Shown here: positions 17,501 through 27,243 of the stretch, piece after piece
How positions within the stretch are numbered: the stretch's first letter is position 1
How the letters are laid out: every line of letters begins with the position of its first letter
Notes under the pieces: model-generated
What the model was told of the DNA's origin: nothing
The model's input: the letters and a program-made list of their open reading frames with translations, nothing else
Database searches by the model: none
DNA from: a virus
Reading direction: 5' to 3' (one strand)
Virus record (IMG/VR): IMGVR_UViG_3300013101_000034
Location: 1-36,514 of that record
DNA length: 36,514 bases
Program-made: the position numbers and the translations under genes

Positions 17501-20500
17501 CTGCTACAATTTCTAATATACCAACTACTAAGTTAGCATCAACATTTGTTGACATATAAATTGATGATGACATTGGTTCTATAATACCAAGACTTAGATC
17601 TACATCAACAAAACTTACAATTTCACAAGTTGATGTTACTTGCTCAATTATTCCTATAATTACATCAGATACTAATCCTGTAGTAATATTAATTGTTGCA
17701 GTTAATTGTTCTGCATGTCCAATAGTTAAAAAGACCTCAACATTACTTGAACTAACAATTCCACTACTTAAACTTTCAATCACTCCTGTAGATAGTTCAG
17801 AAACTATATCAGTTGTTGTTATTGTAACAGATGCTAACATTTCAATAGCACCAATAATTAAATCAGGAGTGCCAACTACAGAATTGATCAAACCTGTATG
17901 AGTTAGTATTTCATTTATACCTAAAGTAAGTAACCCAGTTGAATTATTAATAGTTGATGATGATCCAGTTAATCCTTCTATAATTCCAGTATCTAATGTA
18001 GGAGAGCTAACATTACTTAATACATTATTAGTAGATGCAAGAAGTTCTTGTATACCAACTACTAAATTAGAATCAATATTTGAAGTAAATACATTGGTAG
18101 CACTTAAAATTTCAATATTTCCAAGAGTAAGATTAGATAAAAGACTACTTTGTATTATGCTATCACCTTCTAATATTTCTGTAACACCCATCTCTAATTC
18201 AGCATCAACAAGACTTTGTATTGAAGAAGATCCATTTAATAAAGTATCACTACCAAGAACAATAAATCCGCTAGTGCTTGATTCTATATTTTGAGTAGAA
18301 GTTAATTGTTCTATAGCACCTATAGTTAGATCTAAATTAATTATACTTATACTAAATGCACTTGAAGCTAATATCTCCATTATACCAGTCGTTAATAATG
18401 AATCAACACTAGTAGTAATATTATTTGATGATGAAATTAAAACTTCATTAACTCCAGTACTTAATTCAGATGTTGTCACACTAACAATATTAGATGATCC
18501 TGTTAATTCTTCAGATATTCCTATATTAAAAATACCATCAACCAATGATTGTGATTGAATAGAAGATGACAGTGATTCTGATTGTCCTAAATTTAAATTA
18601 GTATTATTTATATTAGATGTAAAATTAATAGAGCTATTTAAATTTTCTGCTACTCCTAAGATAATTAATCCTGAAGTGATTGATTGAATCACAGAAGTTG
18701 ATGATAAAGGAGTATCCACACCTAACTCTAATTCAGCTTCTGCTAAACTTACAGAAAATAATGTTGATGATAAAATTTCTATAATTCCTACTGATAAATT
18801 AGAATCAACACTACTTGTTATATTATTTGTAGCACTTAAATCTTCTATAATACCTAATGTAAGATTTGGAGAAACATTTGATTGAATTAATATACTGCTT
18901 GTTAAAATTTCACTATTACCTATATAAAGATCAGAGTCAGTTACTGATATAGAAAATGAAGAACTTGCTAATAATTCTATTTTACCTATTGATAATAATG
19001 AATTTTGAGAAAGTTCACAGTTAATTGTAGAAGATAAAGATTCTGTTATACCTAATAATAAGAATGAACTAGAAGAACTCTCTAAATTAATTGAAGATGA
19101 TAAAGGTTCTGTTATACCTAATGTCAGTATAGAATCTGTAGATGCAATAACTATAGAAGAAGTTCCTAATATTTCAATAACTCCAATTAATAATAATCCA
19201 TCAACTTCAGTAGTAATAAAATCATTTATTATTATTGTATGATGTAATTCTTCTATTACTCCTAATGTTAGATCAGAATTTGAAACATTAGATACAATAC
19301 TTGTAGTATTAGCTAATAATTCAACATGACCAAGTGTAAGAATAGTTTGAGGAATAGAAGATTGAATAGATATAGAACTAGATAAAGTTTCTGTAATACC
19401 TAAAATTAAATGAGAACTTATTGAAGACTCTATTAAATTTGTACTACTTAATGGTGTATCAATACCAATTGTAAGATTTGAATCTAAAACATTTGAAGAT
19501 ATTGAACTAAAGCTAGATAGTAATTCTACAATACCCAATGAAAGTAAACTATCTACTTCATTACTTATAGAAACGGTAGAACTTAATTCTTCTACATGAC
19601 CAATTACTAAATCAGATATTATATTTGATTGAATTAAACTACTACTTGCAATATCTTCAATTATTCCTAATTCTAAATTAGAATTAATAGATGAAGAATT
19701 AATACTAGATGATGCTAATATCTCAACAGCACCTATTGTTAATACACCTGTTATTGTCCCACCATCAGTAGTTGCATCAGCAGTACCAGTTAAATATTCA
19801 ATCGCACCTTTAGTTAATATAGAATCAACATCAACTACAGAATCACTACTTCCAAACATAAATTCAGTTACACCAAAGGTAATAAATCCTGTAATAGAAG
19901 TATCAGTTTGAGATAAACCTGATAATTCTTCAATTTCTCCTGTAACTAATTGTGGTGTTGTTGTTGATGTAATACAATCAATAGAAGATGTTAAATTTTC
20001 TATTTGTCCTAATTCTAAATCAGGAGTAATACTAGATGTAATAGATAATGAACCGCCTAATAATTCAACAATACCGAAATTAAGTGATGCACCAATACTT
20101 GATTGAACTATACCTGTTGCAAATAGATCCTCAGAAACACCTAATGTTATAAATGATTCTGAATTTGTAGAGATGCTAATACTTGCTGATAATTCTTCTG
20201 CAGCTCCCATAGTTAAAACAGAGTCAGTTATTGAAATTGAAAATGATGACGTTGATAATACTTCTACAATTCCAACTGCTAATAAGGATTGTATGTCTGT
20301 GTTGATAATTGTAGTAGCTGCTAATACTTCTATTGCTCCTATTGTTAATTCAACATCTGGAATATTAGTAGCTCTACTAGTATATTTATAATATTCTGGT
20401 TCCCATATAATATCTTGAGTATCACCATAAATAACATAAGTTTTTGTTGCAGATAGTTCTTCAGAAACACCTAATGTTATAGTTGATTCTGCAGAGGTTG

Positions 20501-20657
20501 TGATAATTGAGGTACCTGATAGTAGTGTTATTACTCCTATTGTCAATACAGAATCTGTAACTGTAGACTCTACATTTACAGTAGATTCAACAAAATAGCT
20601 ATGGAATTCAGGATTCCATTTAACATCTATTCTATTTATATAAACAACATTAGCCAT
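14598..20657 (-). CDS. Giant repeat protein: about 75 tandem 22-residue repeats plus 200-residue C-terminal domain
   Basis: A 2019-residue protein preceded by AGGGGAT. Residues 37-1818 are about 75 imperfect copies of a 22-residue unit: L-x-[IL]-G-[IV]-x-E-x-L-[ST]-[SG]-[ST]-x2-I-x-S-x-[VI]-x3. Most units are 22-23 residues, rich in Ser, Thr and Ile, with a near-invariant Gly and Glu. The N-terminus duplicates a 'W.PE....Y' segment (VKWNPEFHSYFVEST and IIWEPEYYKYTSRAT). The C-terminus (1819-2019, TRRITADLQYWYDHFVVNNK onward) is unrelated and probably folds alone. Regular spacing of hydrophobic and Gly positions suggests a beta-solenoid fibre, but this is a fold guess. It sits between tail-fibre and baseplate genes, so a long adhesin-like fibre or whisker is the best inference. 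Confidence 0.75.
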   Translation of the reverse strand: MANVVYINRIDVKWNPEFHSYFVESTVNVESTVTDSVLTIGVITLLSGTSIITTSAESTITLGVSEELSATKTYVIYGDTQDIIWEPEYYKYTSRATNIPDVELTIGAIEVLAATTIINTDIQSLLAVGIVEVLSTSSFSISITDSVLTMGAAEELSASISISTNSESFITLGVSEDLFATGIVQSSIGASLNFGIVELLGGSLSITSSITPDLELGQIENLTSSIDCITSTTTPQLVTGEIEELSGLSQTDTSITGFITFGVTEFMFGSSDSVVDVDSILTKGAIEYLTGTADATTDGGTITGVLTIGAVEILASSSINSSSINSNLELGIIEDIASSSLIQSNIISDLVIGHVEELSSTVSISNEVDSLLSLGIVELLSSFSSISSNVLDSNLTIGIDTPLSSTNLIESSISSHLILGITETLSSSISIQSSIPQTILTLGHVELLANTTSIVSNVSNSDLTLGVIEELHHTIIINDFITTEVDGLLLIGVIEILGTSSIVIASTDSILTLGITEPLSSSINLESSSSSFLLLGITESLSSTINCELSQNSLLSIGKIELLASSSFSISVTDSDLYIGNSEILTSSILIQSNVSPNLTLGIIEDLSATNNITSSVDSNLSVGIIEILSSTLFSVSLAEAELELGVDTPLSSTSVIQSITSGLIILGVAENLNSSINFTSNINNTNLNLGQSESLSSSIQSQSLVDGIFNIGISEELTGSSNIVSVTTSELSTGVNEVLISSSNNITTSVDSLLTTGIMEILASSAFSISIINLDLTIGAIEQLTSTQNIESSTSGFIVLGSDTLLNGSSSIQSLVDAELEMGVTEILEGDSIIQSSLLSNLTLGNIEILSATNVFTSNIDSNLVVGIQELLASTNNVLSNVSSPTLDTGIIEGLTGSSSTINNSTGLLTLGINEILTHTGLINSVVGTPDLIIGAIEMLASVTITTTDIVSELSTGVIESLSSGIVSSSNVEVFLTIGHAEQLTATINITTGLVSDVIIGIIEQVTSTCEIVSFVDVDLSLGIIEPMSSSIYMSTNVDANLVVGILEIVAATSITQSNFPGELTLGIAEELTADNSVQSNVDAELKLGIERFMEASTLASTSADGLLSIGLFELLASSTFSISITSSEITLGVDEILEASSFIYSDIIGILSLGDDVILESTSSVILNVNSSELSIGIVELLASSTFSISIADSILTMGVIEDLSNTILIQSNVADSQLIIGIEELLTSSITPTSNISPVELTLGYFEEILSGSSNIVSIASEPPLELDFNGSSEVVSNVISELSMGADTELSSTNNIISNIVNSEFLISTYFGSSSSSSEVWGTMKLGVAEDFESGTVNLKSSVKTDGLNINVIDLYNTHLAESNTNSLLGVEFAYTSIAIAQSTVETELTVGDINELTASVNINSLVNDSDLDLGMDSNLTGSLFVESFVDGFIYVGIEYLLRSSINIQSIIDSDLFIGDSGSIFSQIHIQSDIITPYLGIGIVEELSASVLAETNQSGTDLILGLVEIVSSSIFTNSVTDSDLTIGIDTELTSTSINNSSSSGHIILGTTEILTSSIDIASYTGLSDNLYISIAINASIVNTSNIPDAELIVGSEELLTSTSFISTSANAEYITGVVEPLSASISLTTEAVCDLSIGYAERLSGSSILISNISAPGFLGIIEECSGTSFIQSDINLFLTIGVSESLTSSIDIVGIVSPSELTLGVDTILSTTINSYSESNSDTLWLDISHTSIVNIQSFVSNIDLDIGIIEILTGSLSISSLCTVEPLYLGEDEILTSSINFHVDVATTLSLGVVNEVLSGSVDITTLSQANKIDKYLSNIYTRRITADLQYWYDHFVVNNKSLNIHQMPFPSREHVYEQSFIELLFNDEYDKISYRYMYRQIEDKQSWPEGIKTRIMLTPDVASYYIADGDSKNDSDYEINLYNIQSHEVIMLDRLLVYRLEPENATLTGIDYDSLNSTLSKMIYIYIELQLTGEYSKFDITALFSNPVSPIETCYEAYLTQSIFEHVSKKGT
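15205..20549 (-). repeat. Coding tandem array, period about 66 bp, roughly 75 units
   Basis: Units are diverged at DNA level but keep the 22-codon register. Sub-types recur: one has F-S-I-S before the turn (for example LASSTFSISI), one replaces the Glu with Asp-Thr (GIDTPL, GVDTPL, GIDTEL, GADTEL), and the D-T type is several times followed by an L-I-L-G or I-I-L-G unit. This suggests growth by duplication of multi-unit blocks. Confidence 0.85.
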
Positions 20658-20687
20658 TATTATCCCCTATACAAAATTGCCGACAAA

Positions 20688-21053
20688 CTAACCGCAACTT
20701 TTTATATTTAGTTTAAAATTATTTGTTTTATGTTGATAGGAATTTTTATAGTTAGCTGTAAATACAGTAAACGATTGGAGGAACGATTTAATATCTACCA
20801 TAGGAGGACCATGGGTTTGTATTGATGTACCAATACAATTATTAGTAGATATAGAATCGTAACCAGTATCAATAAAATTTAATACTGGATCGATTACTAT
20901 AGTATTTACAGTTTTAACTTCTGATGTTACTTTAGAATTGCCGCTAAAGTACATCAACAGAGCAAAACTTGAAGGTTTGCTCACTGACTCAACGGAAGAA
21001 ACTCCAGACATTGATACAATCATGGATTTTCTATTAATTGTTAAGTCAGCCAT
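20688..21053 (-). CDS. Hypothetical small tail-region protein
   Basis: A 121-residue protein starting MADLTINRKSMIVSMSGVSS after a GGAGGG site placed close to the ATG. It is Ser/Val-rich with no cysteine pattern, signal peptide or clear membrane helix; I do not recognise it. The middle has VKTVNTIVIDPVLNFIDTGY and the end is basic. It lies between the tail fibre and the giant repeat protein with gaps of only 25-30 bases, so it belongs to the same adsorption operon. A fibre connector or assembly factor would fit the position, but nothing in the sequence shows it. Confidence 0.6.
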   Translation of the reverse strand: MADLTINRKSMIVSMSGVSSVESVSKPSSFALLMYFSGNSKVTSEVKTVNTIVIDPVLNFIDTGYDSISTNNCIGTSIQTHGPPMVDIKSFLQSFTVFTANYKNSYQHKTNNFKLNIKSCG

Positions 21054-21078
21054 ATCCCTCCATTTTAAGAAATATATT

Positions 21079-24000
21079 TTATTTTATTGCACAGTAAACT
21101 AATTTTTCTTCTGTATCACCATTAGCTTCAAGAGTAGCACCAATTTTGTATAATAATTCTAATTCAGTTTCAACACCTCTTGCACAACCATTACCTGTAG
21201 ATATAATTGGTTGTCCTTTTTGTACAGGACCTATTATTCTTACAGGAACTTTTCCAACAAGACCTACTGTTACACTATTTTTTAGATCACTATTCATTAC
21301 ATAACCAGCTTCTGCAGAGATCACTCCAATTACATTTGAACATTTTTCTCTATCACATTGTTCAACTTCATATTCACCAGAAGTAGCTGCACAAACAACT
21401 GTACCAGTAATAAGATCTTCATTTTGACATGTATGTTTTTCAGCTAAATCCGCATATCTTGCTTGTGTTACTGTAGCAGTAATAACACCAGCACTGAAAT
21501 TCCCACTAGCATCTCTACTAACAATTCTACTAGCAGTATTAGCTGAAGTTGCACCATGAACAGCAGTAGCATTTTCATGATCATATGCCCAATTTGAAGT
21601 TATGCTTTTATTTGTTTCTCCATTAACAGGTGTATCATCAATACCTCTAACTGCAGTTATATATGCAGCTCCATTAGCTATTTGATTATTATTAGTAACA
21701 TTAGTAGCATTTGCTGCTATACCATTTAATTTAGATAAAAGAGTATCATTAAAATCATTTTGAGTTCTTACATAAGTTGAGCCGTCAACAACAACATCTT
21801 GACTAACTTGATTTGCTCCAGTACCCCAATCTATATGAGTATCATTAACTTTATCTGCTCCAATTGTCAATGCTACTGAACCAGTTACGTCTCCAGTATG
21901 TGTTGCATTTGTAACTTTAGCATTATTTACAACATGCTCATCATACATTGTTGTTGTCATTACACCAGCATTTGTAATATTTGCAGCAGCTATTGTATCA
22001 TTAGAACCATCACTTGATTGTATTTCTACATTCGTTGGAGCTTCTACTACTGTTATATTAGTTGTTACGTTAGAAACTTTAGCATTATTTGTTGAAATAT
22101 TACCAGCTAATATATCTGTTAAATCATTATGTGTTCTTACATATGTTACACCATCACCTACATGATCTTGATTTAATATTACAGTTCCTATTTCACCATT
22201 TACACTTAAAACAGAATCGGTTGGTGTTTGTAATTCATTAAAATCAGCCATTGTACCAGCAATACCAGCATTACGCATATATGATCTATTTTCATCTGAC
22301 CTAACAACAACATCACCTTCTTCTGTTGTTAATGCTAACATAGCAATTTCTGATACAGCTACTTGAACTGTTGTCAAAGCTATAGGTGGTAATACACTAC
22401 TCGGAACAGTACCTGAAGATAAATTACTAGCATTAGAAGCATATGTAGTTACATAATCTCTATTAGCTACATCTGATCCTGTAGATGGAGCTGGTAATCC
22501 TGTGATTGAATTATTATTCATTTGGATATCATCACTAAAACTAATAGCATTACCATCACTTGACATTATATTTTTTCCAGCTAATACAGAAAAATTACCC
22601 TTCATTTGGATAACACCACTTCCTGCCGGTAACAATTCAATATCACCAGTACCAAGAGATTTAACTTGTACATTTTGATCTGTATCAGCACTTAAAACAA
22701 TTGTACCTGATGAATCTTCAATTACTTTTTGATTATTTACATAAAATGAACCTGGTCCAACATATACATCTGACCACTGTTTAGTAGGACTACCTAAAGA
22801 TCTAACATCATCACTATCTGGAAACATATCTCCTGCAACTTCAATATAACCAGAATTAGTTCCATCATCAATAACTTCTACATATGTATCATCTTGTGAA
22901 ATTTTATTAGAATCAAAAGGAGAAACAGCAGTATCAACATATGTTTTAACAGCTTTCTCAGTTGGAACAACATAGTCTACATTTCCAGATAATGTACCAT
23001 CAGATGAAAATTCTCTAACTTCTTCTCCAGTTGCTAATGTCAAACCATTTATACCAAATGTACCAACAACTGCATTTGCTGCTTCAAATACAAATTTGTC
23101 TTGAGTTTGATCAATAAAAAGATTTGTCTCATCAGTAAGCCCAATTGTTATATAATATTCATCAACAGATAATGCTGTAAATACTGTACCATTTGGAGTA
23201 ATAGTTAAATCACCCTCAATGTAATTCTTTTCAGCGCCTTTAACATATAGACCCCAGATATCGCCTGTTGCTCCGACTGACCCAGCAGACAATTCCATAT
23301 AATCCATGTAAACATCGCCAACAGTTGATGTTGGATGTACTTGTATTGATGTCCATACGCCATACAAATCAGTAACATTAGAACCAGCCTCTGCTCTTGC
23401 AGAGTTATGTATTGTTTTTAATTCTCCAACTAAACCAGTACCAGCAGCAAGAGCAATATTTTCTATAGCAGTTATAACATCTGTTGGTTTGGTAACACCT
23501 ATCTCTTGTCTTGCCCACACTGAAAAACCAGTGACATATGAAACTTGAGCATCTGTTTTTACCCTTGCGTATGATCCACCACCATAAATAGAATTATAGT
23601 AACCGGTTCCGATAGTGTATGTTGCAAATTCAGCACCATAAATATCAATCGATTCTGGTTCAGTTGTTGCTCCAGCTATTTCAGTTTGTGCCCAAATTGA
23701 ATTTACATAACCATATGATGTATATGGTACTGATGAAACATTTGATAATTCAATAGCATTATATGATTCATCAACATCATGTCCATCAAGATCAATTTTT
23801 AAACCACCGCCACTATTTGTATTAGTGATAGTCATATTATAGTCACTGGATCCCGCTGGTTCAATAACCTTAACAACGTCTGCACTACCAATAGAGGTAG
23901 TAACTATTGTATCAGTAACTGTTATTCTTCCAGCACCCGATGCTTTACCCATTCTAATTGAAGATGCTTCGGCATCCCAATATTGAACTTGAACCCCATC

Positions 24001-25572
24001 AGCTACAACTTCAACATAACCAGCATTAGTACCATCATCAACAACTTCTACATATGAATTATCTTCCCAAATTTTGTCATGATCAATCTCACTAATACTT
24101 GTATCAACATAAGTTTTAACAGCTTTTTCTGTTGGTACTGCAGTATCTGAATCATCAACTAATGTACCATCAATTGAGAATTCATTAATTATAGCTCCAT
24201 TTTCAAGACTAACCCCTTCAAATTCGATTTTAAAAGCTTCAATGCTATTATCAGTAACTACAGTTTCTTCATCAGTTTGATTAACAGTTATAAATGTATC
24301 AGCACTAACACCAATAGTTTGTAAATTTTCATTAACACTTACAACTTCAGTTGTATTGGCAGTAGCAATTATTGTAGATCCTGTTTGATCCACATCAATT
24401 GCTGTATCATTATAGGTACCAAGTCTCTGAATAGTTGATTCAAGACTTAATAAATCTTGAGAATTAACAACAACTTTAAAAAAGTCATCAAGAAGAGATG
24501 TAAACATATTTGTAGTAAGATTACCAAAACCAACACCTGTAGGAGAAACATACATTAAATCTTCAGAACCAATAGAAGTTAAAACAGTTGCATCTGTTAT
24601 TGTTATTCTTCCTGCACCAGATGCTTTACCCATTCTAATTGAAGATGCTTCAGCGTCCCAGTATTGAACTTGGACACCATCAGCTACTACTTCAATATAA
24701 CCAGCATTAGTACCATCATCAATAACTTCTACATATGAATCACCTTCCATAATTTTATCAGAAGAAATTCCACCAAGACTTGTATCAACATAAGTCTTAA
24801 CTGCTTTTTCTGTTGGAGTTGCATTATCACTATTGCCAGCTAATGTTCCATCAATTGAGAATTCATTAACATTCGTACCACTTGTAAGAGTTAATCCATC
24901 TACCTCAAATGTTCCAACTGCACCTGCACCATCACCAGCATATATATCAACTGAATCTGCTGATTGAGAAATTACAATCCTTGAGTCTCCAGAAACACCC
25001 AATCTTTGAGTATTTTCTGTTAAACTCAATATCTCAACAGCACCAACAGAAGCACTAACCCCTGTATCACTTACTTCAACTTTACCTGCACCTGATAATT
25101 TACCCATTCTAATTGTGGCTGCTTGGGCATCCCAATACTGAACTTGTATTCCATCAGCTATAACTTCAATATAACCAGCACTAGTGCCATCATCAACAAC
25201 TTCTACATATGAATTATCTTCCCAAATTTTGTCATGAGTTATACTTAAATTATCAATAGTATCTAAAGCTTTTTGAACATCATCATCACTAGCACTTAAA
25301 ATTCCAGTGAATGATGTTGTAACTAAATCTATTTGGTCAGCATTAGTTCTTACTAATAACCATCGTTTAGTTCCTGGGTTTGAGTCAGGAGCTATTATCT
25401 CTGGAGAATTTTCAGCTGCGCCGCTAGAAGCATCTAATGAATAAATATATGTGGTGTTGTTCATAAATACAATACATGCGTCATTTGCGGCTAAGATATC
25501 GCCATCAATAGCATCTAATGAACCGGTACCACCACCTGTTAAAGAAATTGCTCCATATATATAATTTGCCAT
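21079..25572 (-). CDS. Large tail fibre protein with repeated beta cassettes
   Basis: A 1497-residue protein. The N-terminus (MANYIYGAISLTGGGTGSLD) resembles a fibre attachment domain. Four cassettes begin 'KI.ED.SYVEV.DDGT.AGY.EV.AD'; the first three continue GIQVQYWDA..A..IRMGK. Each cassette is preceded by a D-x-x-x-PTEKAVKTYVDT helix, typical of trimeric phage fibres. Near residue 930 is SLGSPTKQWSDVYVGPGSFY, a T4-type fibre signature. The C-terminal 150 residues (ARYADLAEKHTCQNEDLITG ... GKVPVRIIGPVQKGQPI) match a domain I know from ends of large-phage fibres. The role is host-receptor binding. It is first in a long leftward unit with a promoter-like motif 50 bases upstream. Confidence 0.85.
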   Translation of the reverse strand: MANYIYGAISLTGGGTGSLDAIDGDILAANDACIVFMNNTTYIYSLDASSGAAENSPEIIAPDSNPGTKRWLLVRTNADQIDLVTTSFTGILSASDDDVQKALDTIDNLSITHDKIWEDNSYVEVVDDGTSAGYIEVIADGIQVQYWDAQAATIRMGKLSGAGKVEVSDTGVSASVGAVEILSLTENTQRLGVSGDSRIVISQSADSVDIYAGDGAGAVGTFEVDGLTLTSGTNVNEFSIDGTLAGNSDNATPTEKAVKTYVDTSLGGISSDKIMEGDSYVEVIDDGTNAGYIEVVADGVQVQYWDAEASSIRMGKASGAGRITITDATVLTSIGSEDLMYVSPTGVGFGNLTTNMFTSLLDDFFKVVVNSQDLLSLESTIQRLGTYNDTAIDVDQTGSTIIATANTTEVVSVNENLQTIGVSADTFITVNQTDEETVVTDNSIEAFKIEFEGVSLENGAIINEFSIDGTLVDDSDTAVPTEKAVKTYVDTSISEIDHDKIWEDNSYVEVVDDGTNAGYVEVVADGVQVQYWDAEASSIRMGKASGAGRITVTDTIVTTSIGSADVVKVIEPAGSSDYNMTITNTNSGGGLKIDLDGHDVDESYNAIELSNVSSVPYTSYGYVNSIWAQTEIAGATTEPESIDIYGAEFATYTIGTGYYNSIYGGGSYARVKTDAQVSYVTGFSVWARQEIGVTKPTDVITAIENIALAAGTGLVGELKTIHNSARAEAGSNVTDLYGVWTSIQVHPTSTVGDVYMDYMELSAGSVGATGDIWGLYVKGAEKNYIEGDLTITPNGTVFTALSVDEYYITIGLTDETNLFIDQTQDKFVFEAANAVVGTFGINGLTLATGEEVREFSSDGTLSGNVDYVVPTEKAVKTYVDTAVSPFDSNKISQDDTYVEVIDDGTNSGYIEVAGDMFPDSDDVRSLGSPTKQWSDVYVGPGSFYVNNQKVIEDSSGTIVLSADTDQNVQVKSLGTGDIELLPAGSGVIQMKGNFSVLAGKNIMSSDGNAISFSDDIQMNNNSITGLPAPSTGSDVANRDYVTTYASNASNLSSGTVPSSVLPPIALTTVQVAVSEIAMLALTTEEGDVVVRSDENRSYMRNAGIAGTMADFNELQTPTDSVLSVNGEIGTVILNQDHVGDGVTYVRTHNDLTDILAGNISTNNAKVSNVTTNITVVEAPTNVEIQSSDGSNDTIAAANITNAGVMTTTMYDEHVVNNAKVTNATHTGDVTGSVALTIGADKVNDTHIDWGTGANQVSQDVVVDGSTYVRTQNDFNDTLLSKLNGIAANATNVTNNNQIANGAAYITAVRGIDDTPVNGETNKSITSNWAYDHENATAVHGATSANTASRIVSRDASGNFSAGVITATVTQARYADLAEKHTCQNEDLITGTVVCAATSGEYEVEQCDREKCSNVIGVISAEAGYVMNSDLKNSVTVGLVGKVPVRIIGPVQKGQPIISTGNGCARGVETELELLYKIGATLEANGDTEEKLVYCAIK
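23933..25238 (-). repeat. Three near-identical about 150-bp direct repeats inside the tail fibre gene
   Basis: Copies lie at about 23933-24082, 24614-24760 and 25088-25238. They share long identical runs, for example TTTACCCATTCTAATTG and CTTCTACATATGAAT on the plus strand. A fourth, more diverged copy lies near 22830-22905. They encode the repeated EVVDDGT...QYWDA...RMGK cassette. Confidence 0.8.
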
Positions 25573-25621
25573 AACTTCGCCCTCTTATATTTTATTAACT
25601 ATTTTTGTAGTAAACTATTAT

Positions 25622-25636
25622 TTTATAATTTGTTCT
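25622..25636 (-). promoter_or_regulatory. Leftward promoter-like motif (AGAACAAATTATAAA) before the tail fibre
   Basis: Identical over 15 bases to the tube-gene copy at 7020-7034. It lies 50-64 bases upstream of the fibre start and immediately after the terminator at 25683-25722. Confidence 0.55.
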
Positions 25637-25682
25637 AAAAAATGTTTAGAACTAGTAGTAAACTATTTTAAATTGTAGACGG

Positions 25683-25722
25683 AAAAAACCCTCCTAATCA
25701 AATAAATGATTAAGAGGGTTTT
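25683..25722 (-). terminator. Intrinsic terminator after the duplicated tail protein
   Basis: Arms 25685-25700 and 25707-25722 (AAAACCCTCCTAATCA / TGATTAAGAGGGTTTT) have one mismatch and a 6-base loop. A T6 tract follows on the minus strand. Confidence 0.85.
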
Positions 25723-25748
25723 AATAATATATCAATTAATAATAAATA

Positions 25749-26531
25749 TTAATCCATTGTAATATCTAATGCTCCATCGGCAAATGAAGGTGTATCATTT
25801 TGACCTATGTTTCTACTATTATCAAGTGCTCCGTAAAATAACATATTACCAACAGTTAAATCATCCCACATTGCAAAGTGAGTTACTGTACCCCAAGCTG
25901 CAGAAGCCTGTGGAAATGTAATAGCACCATCATTTTCTGTAGCACCACCTGAAGCTGCATCCCAAGTATTTTGTTGAACTCTAGCATAGTTATCACCAGA
26001 ATGTTCACTAAAACCTGAACCATCATCAGTTGGATTAGCTTTAGAAAGTGATACATAAATATCAGCAGTAGTATCATATACATCGTTACCAAAGATATGA
26101 TCTAGAACTGCATTTGATAAGAATGTTGAAATACCACCAGTGTTAAAAGAAACATCAATAGCGCCATCTTGGAAAGATGCATTATCACCTGCACCAATAG
26201 TTTTTGAAGCAGACAATGCTCCATGTGCTATCATGTTTCCACCTGATATTGCATCGGAAATAAAGAAATGTGTAACTGTTCCCCAACTTCCTGTTGCTTC
26301 TGGATAAGAAATAGTACCGGTATTTTCAGTTGCTCTTGAAGAAGATACATCCCAAGAATCATGATTAACTCTTGCATATGCATTTCCTGCTGGCTCAGTA
26401 ATACCTGTAGCGTCATCAAGCGGATCCGCTGTTGAAAGTCCTACGTAAAGTGCAGCAGGTTGTGTCCAGTCACCTGTTTTTAAAACGTGGTCTAAAACCG
26501 CGTCTTCTACATAATCTGATAAACTACCCAT
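25749..26531 (-). CDS. Tail-fibre/decoration protein made of two tandem copies of one domain
   Basis: A 260-residue protein formed by two homologous halves (about 1-130 and 131-260). Each half runs 'L.NAVLDH....', 'IYVSLS.ANP.DD.SG', 'YARV....WD.A', 'ATEN.G.I.FP.A', 'WGTVTHF...D', 'GNM..YGAL' and 'F.DGALDI'. I recognise this as a small phage structural domain common next to tail fibres in cyanophage- and T4-type genomes, where a single copy usually makes the protein. Here it is duplicated in one chain. It has its own upstream promoter-like motif (26598-26612) and a strong terminator, so it may be abundant. Confidence 0.7.
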   Translation of the reverse strand: MGSLSDYVEDAVLDHVLKTGDWTQPAALYVGLSTADPLDDATGITEPAGNAYARVNHDSWDVSSSRATENTGTISYPEATGSWGTVTHFFISDAISGGNMIAHGALSASKTIGAGDNASFQDGAIDVSFNTGGISTFLSNAVLDHIFGNDVYDTTADIYVSLSKANPTDDGSGFSEHSGDNYARVQQNTWDAASGGATENDGAITFPQASAAWGTVTHFAMWDDLTVGNMLFYGALDNSRNIGQNDTPSFADGALDITMD

Positions 26532-26597
26532 GAGTAATTCCCCCTAAATTTCAGTTTGAATAAAATATTAAATAAATATTTTTTTTAAAATAAATCC

Positions 26598-26612
26598 TTT
26601 TAAATATGTTCT
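26598..26612 (-). promoter_or_regulatory. Leftward promoter-like motif (AGAACATATTTAAAA)
   Basis: A copy of the motif 67-81 bases upstream of the duplicated tail protein, right after the exonuclease gene. No terminator hairpin is visible between the two genes. Confidence 0.5.
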
Positions 26613-26640
26613 ATTTGCTAAACCATGTTGGTATTAATTA

Positions 26641-27243
<603 letters not shown>

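Noticed and set aside
15205-20549. CRISPR-like or non-coding repeat array, and several open frames on the opposite strand (for example near 17030-17420 and 20170-20390)
   Set aside because: The 66-bp period keeps codon register in one long minus frame and units are diverged with no spacer structure; opposite frames are shadows of the repeats.
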